NCBI GenBank assembly: GCA_047618565.1
Contig: JBLHKW010000095.1
Coordinates: forward strand, 1 to 20,968
From: JBLHKW01 sp047618565
Lineage (GTDB): Bacteria > Planctomycetota > UBA1135 > GCA-002686595
Direction of reading: 5' to 3'
DNA: 20,968 nucleotides
Below the pieces are notes generated by a model, which saw only the letters and a list, made by a program, of their open reading frames with translations, made no database searches and was not told where the DNA came from. Shown here one piece after another: positions 7,402 to 14,489 of the stretch. The position numbers and the translations under genes were made by a program. The first letter of the stretch is position 1. Each line of letters begins with the position of its first letter.

Positions 7402-9048
7402 ATGCTCCGTACCGCCCAGCATCTGCTCGCCATCGTTGTGATCGCGTCGATGAGTACGGCGCAGGGGTCGTTCACGACGCACGGGCGAGGTTGTCCGTCT
7501 ACGACGACAGACTCCGGGCCCGTCCTGTACGGAATCATGCCTGCGAGTACCTGGCACCTCGATCACGCGAGCCTGCGGTTCACGTCGTCGTTCGGGAGCT
7601 GGAGCGTCAGCGACGGAGGGCAGTTCATCGAGCACACCGATGCCGCAACCCTGCTTACGTTGGGAGATGACGCGCTGGTGGGACCGCTCAACCTGACTTT
7701 CCCGTTCACGTATCCCGGTGGCGCAGGGTCGACGACGGCGATAGACGTTAACTCAAACGGCAGGATCTACCTCGAGGCCGGAACGAACCCCTGGAGCGGT
7801 GGTTGGTCGGCAAACGGGACCCTACCCAACTTTCTCTCGGCGACGCCCAGCGTCTGTGTTCTTGGCACCGACATGAACACCGGCGCCGCCGGACTGTTGC
7901 TCTTCGAGGTGCGCACGATCGGTCCGGACAGTGTGGCGCTGATCACTTGGGAATGCGTGCCCGAGTATCCCAACATCGGTTCGAACACCTTCCAGTGTCA
8001 GCTATGGAGCACGGGCGATGTCGTCTTGAGCTACGGCGATACCAATGGATCAAGCGCCAGCGCCAGTGCGCTCGTGGGCGTGTCCGCCGGCGGCGGCGCG
8101 GCGAACCCTGGGCCGAGCAGCCTGGACGTTCCGCTGACCCTCTCGCTCGCGGCCGGAATTCCCGTCATCGGTGACTCCGTCACGATCGCCGTGAGCGGTG
8201 TCCCCTTTTCGGCAACCTCTGCGGTCCTGAAGCTTGGACAGCGGGGCCGAGTCCTGCCGGCCGGTCTGACGAGAGTCGGCGGCGCGCGACTCGACTGCAG
8301 GATGCTGATCGTGCCGAACGCGGAGGTCCTGATGGAGCTGACCCCGCCGACCGCCCAGGTCACGCTGCCGTGGGACTACGACCCATCGCTTATCGGATAC
8401 AGAGTCGATTGCCAGGCCGTCGTGTTCGTTCCGCCGCCCCCTGGTTCCGGGTCGACGCTCATGTCCGATCGAGGATCCCTCACCCTTGGCGAACCGCCGG
8501 ACCTCGCATTCATCGTCGAGGGATCCAATACCTTCCTCGGTTCGCCGCAGAGCTTCGGCTTCTTCCGCCTGGAGAGCAGTCCAGGGGCAACCCACGCGGG
8601 CATCGAGAGGCTCGAGGTCAAGTTCACGGGCTCCGCGCAGTACTTCGACACCGTGGGTAACGCGGGTCTGGACGGCGAGGGCTTCTTCAGTGACGGCAAT
8701 GGTCAGGGCCCATCCTGCATGAACTCCTATTACGGATCGGACGTCACAACCGGGCTGGTGTACGGAGCTCCCTTCCAGGCGCCGGGCTGCGACGGCACGG
8801 GATACACAGGATGGCTCGGCGCTGATGCGGTCGGCAACTCGCTCACGCGATACCGGCGGGTGACCTTTGCGTTTGACGACTTCGCGGCGGGCGAGGTGTT
8901 TCGTTTCGACTGCGACACCGACGGCGGCGGGTTCGACGCCGGCGCGCAACCCGTTGTGGTCACGGTCACGCTTACGGACGGCACGATTATCTCGGAGCCT
9001 GTTCAGGTGGTATCCAACGAACGCGCCGAAGGAATTCTGATCCGATGA
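7402..9048 (+). CDS. Secreted nidogen-like beta-rich protein of unknown function
   Basis: The product is 548 residues, with AGGA 7 nt upstream of the ATG and a signal peptide (MLRTAQHLLAIVVIASMSTAQ). Residues about 75-230 carry a nidogen-like pattern: FPFTYPGG, INVNSNGRIYLE-like strands, ALITWECVPEYP and FQCQLWSTGDVVLSYGD. The middle (about 240-350) looks like another beta-rich segment. The last ~160 residues (FTGSAQYFDTVGNAGLDGEGFF ... FRFDCDTDGG) form a further beta domain, Cys-containing and acidic, seen in surface proteins of planctomycete type. There is no sortase motif or transmembrane anchor. Its stop overlaps the start of the next gene in ATGA, implying translational coupling and a shared role outside the cell. 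The name rests on pattern recognition, not a search; the gene call itself is firm. Confidence 0.8.
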   Translation: MLRTAQHLLAIVVIASMSTAQGSFTTHGRGCPSTTTDSGPVLYGIMPASTWHLDHASLRFTSSFGSWSVSDGGQFIEHTDAATLLTLGDDALVGPLNLTFPFTYPGGAGSTTAIDVNSNGRIYLEAGTNPWSGGWSANGTLPNFLSATPSVCVLGTDMNTGAAGLLLFEVRTIGPDSVALITWECVPEYPNIGSNTFQCQLWSTGDVVLSYGDTNGSSASASALVGVSAGGGAANPGPSSLDVPLTLSLAAGIPVIGDSVTIAVSGVPFSATSAVLKLGQRGRVLPAGLTRVGGARLDCRMLIVPNAEVLMELTPPTAQVTLPWDYDPSLIGYRVDCQAVVFVPPPPGSGSTLMSDRGSLTLGEPPDLAFIVEGSNTFLGSPQSFGFFRLESSPGATHAGIERLEVKFTGSAQYFDTVGNAGLDGEGFFSDGNGQGPSCMNSYYGSDVTTGLVYGAPFQAPGCDGTGYTGWLGADAVGNSLTRYRRVTFAFDDFAAGEVFRFDCDTDGGGFDAGAQPVVVTVTLTDGTIISEPVQVVSNERAEGILIR

Positions 9049-10550
9049 GTATTCAACAGATATGGGGCCGCTGTGCACTCGCCGCGCTCCTCGTTGGCCC
9101 GGCGTTTGGTCTCCAGGTCGATTACAACGGGAGCCACCCGTGGGCGCAGACCGCGTCTTCAGGTCCCGACGCCGGCGTAGGGGGCTGGTGGTACAACCTC
9201 GGTATCACGGGCATGCGGGTCGAGTTGATTCCGAGTGCCCCCAAGCACCTACTGGTCCAGTACGTGTTTCCCGGCTCACCTGCCGCTGGCGTGGTCCAGG
9301 TTGGAGATGTGCTCACGGGCGCTGGCGGGTCCGCGTTCGTGGAGGACCACCAGGACGGCTACGGTCCGGCCGTATTCGGTGCCCAGGGCCCGATCGGCGA
9401 GTTCTCCGTCGCCCTCGAGGCTGCGCAGACCGTGATGGGCGCCGGGACGCTGGACGTCACCCTCGACCGTTCCGGCTCCATTCTCAACCTCGTGATCCCC
9501 GTCGGGACGACCTACGGCAGCTTCAGTCCGACGTTCCCGTTCAACTGCCCGAAGTCGGACATGATCCGCGCCGAGCTGCTCGACTACCTTGTGGCGACCC
9601 AGAACGGCAATGGGTCATGGGGCTCCGTGCCGCAGGACACGTTCGCCCCGCTCGCACTCCTCACGAGCAACGAACCTGCGCACATCGCCGCCGTCGAAGC
9701 GAGCGTGACCTATCATTCCCAGAATACGCGCGCCGACTTCTCCGACCTGCGCGGTCTCGACAACTGGCGCTACATGGCGGCCGGAATCGTCCTGGCCGAG
9801 TACTACCTCCTGACGGGCGAAGCCGACATCCTGCCGGAACTCCAGGAAGTGCACGACTTCATCGTCCGGACCCAGTACCTGGATCAGTCCCAGGTCAACC
9901 CGCGGGTTCAGCAGTCGCATCCGGGCAGCTTCCCGACCACCCCTGAGGAGCAGCACGGTGGTTGGGGCCATAATCCCAACTTCGAGGGCTACGGTCCGAT
10001 CGCCATGACGACCGGGCAGGGCGCGTTGGTACTCGCGCTGATGCATCGCTGCGGCATCACGATCCGCAGGAGCCGACTCGACGCCGCCTACGACTTCCTG
10101 CAGCGCGGTACCGGAACCAACGGCTACCTGTGGTACCTCGACGAGGTCGCCAACAACAACTCGTGGGCCGACGTCGGGCGAACAGGAGCCTCGGCGCTCG
10201 CCAATTTCCTGACGCCCTACTCCGGCGGCAGCTACCAGTTCGACGCGATGGCACACACGTCGCTGATGGGCACGCACCCCGAGAGCTTCCCGGACACCCA
10301 CGGCTCACCCACGATGGGGATGGGCTACGCGGCTGCCGCCCTCGCGTTCGACCTCCCCAACCTGGGCCAGATGATGGACGCGAACCGCTTCTGGTTTGCC
10401 CTCTCGCAGTGCACCGACGGAAGCTACTACTACCAACCCAACCGCGACAATGCGGGCTTCGGCTCGGATTCACGCATCACGGCGAGCGCAATGACGGCGT
10501 TCATCTTCTCGATCCCGCTGAAGAACCTGGTCGTCACGGGCAGGCCATAG
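9045..10550 (+). CDS. Secreted PDZ plus alpha/alpha-barrel protein (DUF6288-like)
   Basis: The product is 501 residues and its ATG overlaps the stop of the preceding gene (ATGA). The signal peptide is MSIQQIWGRCALAALLVGPA, ending near AFGLQ. Residues about 45-140 form a PDZ domain (NLGITGMRVEL ... VFPGSPAAGVVQVGDVLTGAGG). Residues about 165-495 consist of helical repeats with Gly/Trp/Tyr-rich turns (DYLVATQNGNGSWGS, HGGWGHNPNFEGYGPIAMTTGQGALVLAL, SPTMGMGYAAAALAF), resembling the prenyltransferase/terpene-cyclase type alpha/alpha toroid seen in DUF6288 proteins. No activity is known for this architecture. Inference: the PDZ part recruits a C-terminal peptide, perhaps of its coupled partner, and the barrel binds or acts on an extracellular ligand. 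Gene call certain; family call fairly sure; function unknown. Confidence 0.82.
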   Translation: MSIQQIWGRCALAALLVGPAFGLQVDYNGSHPWAQTASSGPDAGVGGWWYNLGITGMRVELIPSAPKHLLVQYVFPGSPAAGVVQVGDVLTGAGGSAFVEDHQDGYGPAVFGAQGPIGEFSVALEAAQTVMGAGTLDVTLDRSGSILNLVIPVGTTYGSFSPTFPFNCPKSDMIRAELLDYLVATQNGNGSWGSVPQDTFAPLALLTSNEPAHIAAVEASVTYHSQNTRADFSDLRGLDNWRYMAAGIVLAEYYLLTGEADILPELQEVHDFIVRTQYLDQSQVNPRVQQSHPGSFPTTPEEQHGGWGHNPNFEGYGPIAMTTGQGALVLALMHRCGITIRRSRLDAAYDFLQRGTGTNGYLWYLDEVANNNSWADVGRTGASALANFLTPYSGGSYQFDAMAHTSLMGTHPESFPDTHGSPTMGMGYAAAALAFDLPNLGQMMDANRFWFALSQCTDGSYYYQPNRDNAGFGSDSRITASAMTAFIFSIPLKNLVVTGRP

Positions 10551-10810
10551 GGCGCACAAGCTCGGCCGGCCAAGGCCGGGCATGGACACGAGGACTCCCC
10601 GGGGACCTTGGGGCCCTGGGGGCCTCTACCGCTTCAAGACGCCGTACCGGGCGCCGAATGCCAACGCGTGTACCGAGCGATCCGTCCATGCGAACGAGAG
10701 CAGGGCGTCAAGGTTGGGCAGGAGCATGAGCGTCGTGCTGAATGGCCTCACCCGGGCAGGTCCCGCGCCGACTCGGCAAAAGGCAGTTGTGCCGCTCTCT
10801 GCCATGCGCG
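10551..10810. other. Intergenic region before dbpA, with a coding-like minus-strand remnant
   Basis: A G/C-rich gap. On the minus strand, 10626-10745 reads as 39 codons plus stop with about 85% G/C third positions and a protein-like composition (LMLLPNLDALLSFAWTD ... FGARYGVLKR). It has no start context, and upstream the frame runs under dbpA. It may be the 3' remnant of a lost gene. No clear terminator or promoter was recognised. Confidence 0.3.
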
Positions 10811-12277
10811 ATGGTGGCTGACGTGAAACCAGCATTCGATTCGCTCTCCCTCTCGCCGGCGCTGCTCGCCGTGATCGACGACCTGGGCTATACACAGCCG
10901 ACGCCGATCCAGGCGGCCAGCATTCCAGCTCTGCTTGCCGGCCAGGACCTGATCGGTCAGTCGAAAACCGGCAGCGGAAAGACGGCGGCGTTCGCCTTGC
11001 CCATCCTGCAGCGGATGGAGCTCGAGCAGCGCGCGCTGCAGGCGCTGGTGCTCTGTCCGACGCGAGAGCTGTGCGCGCAGGTTGCGCGCGAGCTGCGCAA
11101 GCTCGGGCGAGCATGCGCGGGGCTTCACGTGCTCGAGGTCGTCGGCGGCCAGCCCGCGCGGCCCCAGCGGGAGGCCCTCGAACGGGGCGTGCACGTGGCG
11201 ATCGGTACGCCCGGCCGCCTGCTCGACCACCTGCAGCGCGGTGCACTGGACACTCGCTCGATCCAGACCGTCGTGCTCGATGAGGCCGACCGCATGCTCG
11301 ACATGGGCTTCGAGGAGGACGTGCGCAAAATCCTGCGCGCACTCCCGGCTGCGCGCCAGACGGTCTTGTTCTCCGCGACCTTCCCGGATTCGGTCGACGC
11401 CATGAGCCGGGCGCACCAAAATGACGCGCTGCGGGTGACCATCGACGATCCCGAAGAGGCGCTGCTCGAGATCCACCAGCTGCAGATGGCCGTGGAGCTC
11501 AGCGACAAGCTCCACGCGCTCTGCTGGTTGCTACACACGTATCCGCACGAGTCCGCGCTGGTCTTCTGCAACTTCAAGGCGACCGTCTCCGAGCTGGCGC
11601 GCAGCCTGTCCGGGTCGGGGCTGAGTGTGGATCGCCTCGACGGTGACCTGGATCAGTTCCATCGCGACCAGGTGCTGGCCCGGTTCCGCAACAAGAGCGT
11701 GCGCGTGCTGATCGCCACGGATGTCGCAGGACGCGGAATCGATGTCGAGGGCCTCGACCTCGTCATCAACTTCGAGCTACCGCCGCAGGCGGAGGTTTAC
11801 GTGCACCGCATCGGCCGCACGGGGCGAGCCGGTAGAAAGGGCGTGGCCGTCTCGCTGACGACCGGGCCGCGCGACTCGCGCATCCAGGCCGCCGAGCAAT
11901 TGACCGGTGAGCCGATCGAGACGCTGGCCAGAGATTCGGGCTCCGATCCGGGCCTGGAGGCGCTGCTCAAGGCCCTGGCCGTGGGTCCCGAGATGGAGAC
12001 CATCCTCATCTCGGGTGGTCGCAAGGACCGCGTTCGTCCGGGGGACATCCTCGGCGCCCTCACCGGAGACGCCGGTGGCCTGCGGGCGGGGGACGTCGGC
12101 AAGATCGAGATCCAGGAGAAGCTGTCCTACGTCGCCGTCTCGCGCCGCGTCAGTGATAACGCGGTGGAGCGAATCAACAGCGGGCGCATCAAGGGCAAGC
12201 GCTTCCGAGCGACCCTCGTCGGCGCCGTCTGGGCGAGCGCCCAACGAAAACGGGGGGGCCGTCGTGATCGTCCATGA
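10811..12277 (+). CDS. dbpA: ATP-dependent RNA helicase DbpA
   Basis: A DEAD-box RNA helicase of 488 residues that remodels 23S rRNA during large-subunit assembly. All core motifs are present: Q motif (F9, YTQPTPIQ at 27-34), Walker A SKTGSGKT (51-58), PTRELCAQV, TPGRLLDH, DEAD (157-160), SAT, LVFCNFK, ATDVAGRGID and HRIGRTGRAG. The last ~80 residues (METILISGGRKDRVRPGDIL ... GKIEIQEKLSYVAVSR ... RIKGKRFRATLVG) are the DbpA RNA-binding domain, which recognises hairpin 92 of 23S rRNA and separates DbpA from RhlE and SrmB. The start at 10811 was chosen because family similarity begins there. An ATG at 10742 and a GTG at 10823 are also in frame, and none has a strong ribosome binding site. A terminator lies about 95 bp downstream. 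Confidence 0.93.
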   Translation: MVADVKPAFDSLSLSPALLAVIDDLGYTQPTPIQAASIPALLAGQDLIGQSKTGSGKTAAFALPILQRMELEQRALQALVLCPTRELCAQVARELRKLGRACAGLHVLEVVGGQPARPQREALERGVHVAIGTPGRLLDHLQRGALDTRSIQTVVLDEADRMLDMGFEEDVRKILRALPAARQTVLFSATFPDSVDAMSRAHQNDALRVTIDDPEEALLEIHQLQMAVELSDKLHALCWLLHTYPHESALVFCNFKATVSELARSLSGSGLSVDRLDGDLDQFHRDQVLARFRNKSVRVLIATDVAGRGIDVEGLDLVINFELPPQAEVYVHRIGRTGRAGRKGVAVSLTTGPRDSRIQAAEQLTGEPIETLARDSGSDPGLEALLKALAVGPEMETILISGGRKDRVRPGDILGALTGDAGGLRAGDVGKIEIQEKLSYVAVSRRVSDNAVERINSGRIKGKRFRATLVGAVWASAQRKRGGRRDRP

Positions 12278-12370
12278 GCCCGCACGGTGCGTTGCTGCAT
12301 GACTCGTGCTCTCCGCGCCGATCTCCGACGATGACCACGCTGGGGATCCCATCGAACTGCCCCAAATAGA

Positions 12371-12400
12371 AGCGAGCGACGGGTCAACCCGCCGCTCGCT
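12371..12400 (-). terminator. Intrinsic terminator of the RRM gene (possibly bidirectional)
   Basis: Read on the minus strand, AGCGAGCG-G-CGGG pairs with CCCG-T-CGCTCGCT around a TTGA loop. This gives a 13-bp stem including one G-U pair, followed by TTCTATTT. It lies 28 bp past the RRM gene stop. On the plus strand the same stem has an A-C mismatch and a poorer tail (CTTCATAT), but it may also end dbpA transcription, since the two genes converge here. Confidence 0.75.
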
Positions 12401-12427
12401 CTTCATATCAGCTTGTGGGCTGGGTGC

Positions 12428-12775
12428 TTACCAGCGGTCGCCGCCGCCGCCGCCACCGCCGCCGTAGCCGCCGCCGCCGCCGCCGCCACCACGGCCGCCG
12501 CCGCCGCCGCCGCCGCTGCGGGGCTCGCGTTCTTTGGCCTCGTTCACTTTGATGTTCCGGCCGTCAAGTTCAGAGCCGTCGAGGGCCTGGATGGCGCCTT
12601 GGGCGTCCTGGCTGGAGCCCATCTCGACGAAACCGAAGCCACGGGGGCGGCCCGTGTCTCGGTCCATCATGACGGTGACTTCGCTGACGGTGCGGCCGTC
12701 GGCGCTGAAAGCAGCGCGGACGCTGTCTTCGCTGGAGTCAAAGGAAAGGTTGCCTACGTAGAGTCTGTTACCCAT
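12428..12775 (-). CDS. Glycine-rich RRM RNA-binding protein (cold-inducible type)
   Basis: The product is 115 residues. The start at 12775 was chosen because the RRM begins immediately (MGNRLYVGNLSF); the longer frame upstream has no family similarity. RNP2 is LYVGNL (residues 5-10) and RNP1 is RGFGFVEM (about 44-51), in a standard beta-alpha-beta-beta-alpha-beta RRM of about 80 residues. The tail is almost pure glycine with single R, Y and D, ending DRW. Known: such single-RRM proteins bind RNA in the cytoplasm and are often induced by cold. No clear SD precedes the ATG. A palindrome lies 117 nt upstream, and a strong terminator follows. The glycine tail is low complexity, so its exact length is vulnerable to slippage or assembly error. 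It converges with dbpA, another RNA-metabolism gene. Confidence 0.93.
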   Translation of the reverse strand: MGNRLYVGNLSFDSSEDSVRAAFSADGRTVSEVTVMMDRDTGRPRGFGFVEMGSSQDAQGAIQALDGSELDGRNIKVNEAKEREPRSGGGGGGGRGGGGGGGGYGGGGGGGGDRW

Positions 12776-12891
12776 CTGTCGTTTCGATCTTTGAGAAGGT
12801 GCTCGGCTTGGTTCGGGACCGATCGACGTACGACACGGAACAGAGAAGACGAGCGGGAAGAGAAAGAGCTGAAGGCTCTGGGCGCACGAAG

Positions 12892-12909
12892 GAGTCACCG
12901 AGGTGACTC
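12892..12909 (-). promoter_or_regulatory. Palindrome upstream of the RRM gene
   Basis: GAGTCACC and GGTGACTC form perfect 8-bp arms around a 2-base centre. It could be a protein-binding operator, or a 7-bp stem with a four-base loop in the 5' leader of the RRM transcript. It lies 117-134 nt upstream of the chosen start codon. A cold-regulated leader or autoregulation is possible but is inference only. Confidence 0.4.
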
Positions 12910-13410
12910 AGCGTCGTGCCTAGTACGTTTATCATTGCCTTCAGGGTCCATGAGCCTGCCGAATGACAGGATTCATGTGGAGCGGGCGAACGGGGTTGAC
13001 CCGTCATCACGCAGCTTTGGAAGCCGCCACTCGCTCGCGCACATCATAGGGTTTTCGGGGATGGAAAGGGACCGATTGCCCCGGGCAAAAGGAAAATCAG
13101 GCCACCGAGGGGCCCGACGGGGGGCTTCGGAGGGCAGGTGACCTGTCAACAGGCGACAACGCGGGTTCCTGCGCATGATCGGCAGCATGGTGTTTTTCGC
13201 CCTACTCGCCACGCTAGCCCCTGCTCAGGACCCCCCCGGTGTCAGGTCAGTTGCCGCCTGTACGACGCGCTGGGCAGTCAGATCGAAAGAGGTGCCACGG
13301 CTCCCGGACCCAGGGACGTGGCACGAAGGACTCGACTGCGTCACGAGGGCTGCGGACGGGGATTTTGAGGAGCCTTGAGGTGGTGCGCCGGTCGCGCCGA
13401 TTTGCTGAAC
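12910..13410. other. Divergent intergenic region with a doubtful small secreted ORF
   Basis: The region between the minus-strand RRM gene and the plus-strand glycosyltransferase. A 67-codon plus-strand frame at 13175-13378 starts with a signal-peptide-like segment (MIGSMVFFALLATLAPAQD) typical of secreted proteins in this window. After a run of seven C residues near 13231-13237 the composition stops looking protein-like. It may be the 5' remnant of a decayed secreted-protein gene. There is no ribosome binding site and no family match. A short hairpin ACGGG/CCCGT lies near 12990-13005. Confidence 0.3.
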
Positions 13411-14169
13411 ATGGGCAGCACCGTGATGAAGAGTGAGCGTGGCGACCCGCTGCTCTCGTTCGTGATCCCCGCCTACGACGAGGAAGCCGTACTGGGTGCG
13501 ACGCTCGGCAGCCTCACTGCTGCTGCACGCGCCGTGGGTAGGCCGTTCGAGGTCGTGGTCGCGGCGGACTCGTGCACTGATCGCACGGTGGAGATCGCGC
13601 GCGAGCACGGCGCTCGGGTAGTCGAAGTCTCGCACCGCCAGATCTCCGAGACCCGTAACGCCGGCGCGGCGGCTGCGCACGGCGAGCACCTGATCTTCGT
13701 CGACGCGGACACGCGCGTGACCGCGGAACCCATCGTCGCGGCCCTCGATGCGCTCGCGGCGGGTGCGATCGGCGGCGGCGCGCGAGTGTGTTTCGACGGG
13801 CACCTGCCGTTCGTCGCGCGGATCCTGCTCGCGGGCGTGGTCTGGCTCCTGCGCGGTCTATGCGTGGCGCCAGGTTGCTTCTTCTTCTGTCGTCGGGCTG
13901 ATTTCGAGGGCCTGGGAGGCTTCAGCCGCGATGTCTTCGCCGGGGAAGAGGTCTGGCTGAGCCTGGCCTTCAAGCGGCGCGGGCGGTTCGTCGCGCTCGA
14001 CCAGCACGTCGTCACCTCCGGCCGCAAGATCCGCACGCATTCGGGCCGCGAGATTCTCGCAGCCGCCTTTCGGCCCCTCTGGAAAGGTCGTGCCGCCTAC
14101 CGTGCTCGCGAGGGTCTCGAGGTCTGGTACGGCGAACGCCGCGACGATCCGGGCGAGCGAGTCGCGTAG
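13411..14169 (+). CDS. Family 2 glycosyltransferase
   Basis: The product is 252 residues from the chosen ATG; 13426 (MKSERGDPLL) is an equally possible start and neither has a clear SD. It has a GT-A fold nucleotide-sugar transferase signature. The N-terminal strand is LLSFVIPAYDEE, followed by ADSCTDRT at about 52-59 in the place of the usual DDGSTDGT, and ETRNAGAAAAHGE. The metal-binding DxD is FVDADT (D98, D100), and the acceptor-side acidic pair is AGEEVW (E179, E180). A hydrophobic stretch at about 134-155 (FVARILLAGVVWLL ... GCFFF) could associate with the membrane. Known: GT2 enzymes build glycolipids, exopolysaccharides and other glycans. No pathway partner lies beside it, so donor and acceptor are unknown. 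The family call is strong. Confidence 0.9.
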   Translation: MGSTVMKSERGDPLLSFVIPAYDEEAVLGATLGSLTAAARAVGRPFEVVVAADSCTDRTVEIAREHGARVVEVSHRQISETRNAGAAAAHGEHLIFVDADTRVTAEPIVAALDALAAGAIGGGARVCFDGHLPFVARILLAGVVWLLRGLCVAPGCFFFCRRADFEGLGGFSRDVFAGEEVWLSLAFKRRGRFVALDQHVVTSGRKIRTHSGREILAAAFRPLWKGRAAYRAREGLEVWYGERRDDPGERVA

Positions 14170-14489
14170 GGGAGGCTCGTGTGTTGCAGAGACTCGGCCG
14201 AAGACGACTCGTTGCCGAACCCGAACCTGTGAGCGCGCAACAAAGGCGTCCATGGCTCACATCTACCCGCATCACACTCTGATCGCATCGCTCACCCGCC
14301 TCATCAATCATGGAGGCGGCGCGCATCAAGCTCGTCAAACCGCCGTATCGCGCGTGGGTCCGAAGCTTGGGCGTGGAAGCGGCGTGATTCTCGGGGCAAG
14401 CCGTTGTCATGGCGTGAGTTGGCCATCGGCCCAGTTGCTGCACCCTTCGCGGGCGACATGCCCTTGCGCGCGGACGCCACGGCCACGCC
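14170..14489. other. Convergent intergenic region
   Basis: About 320 bases between the converging glycosyltransferase and cytochrome genes. No convincing gene, RNA or repeat was seen. A weak ACGCC/GGCGT hairpin overlaps the cytochrome gene's stop region near 14488-14504 but has no T tract. Confidence 0.4.

Noticed and set aside
12428..12530. GCC-rich repeat at 12431-12513 as a microsatellite or CRISPR-like repeat
   Set aside because: It is the glycine-rich tail (GGN codons) of the RRM protein on the minus strand.
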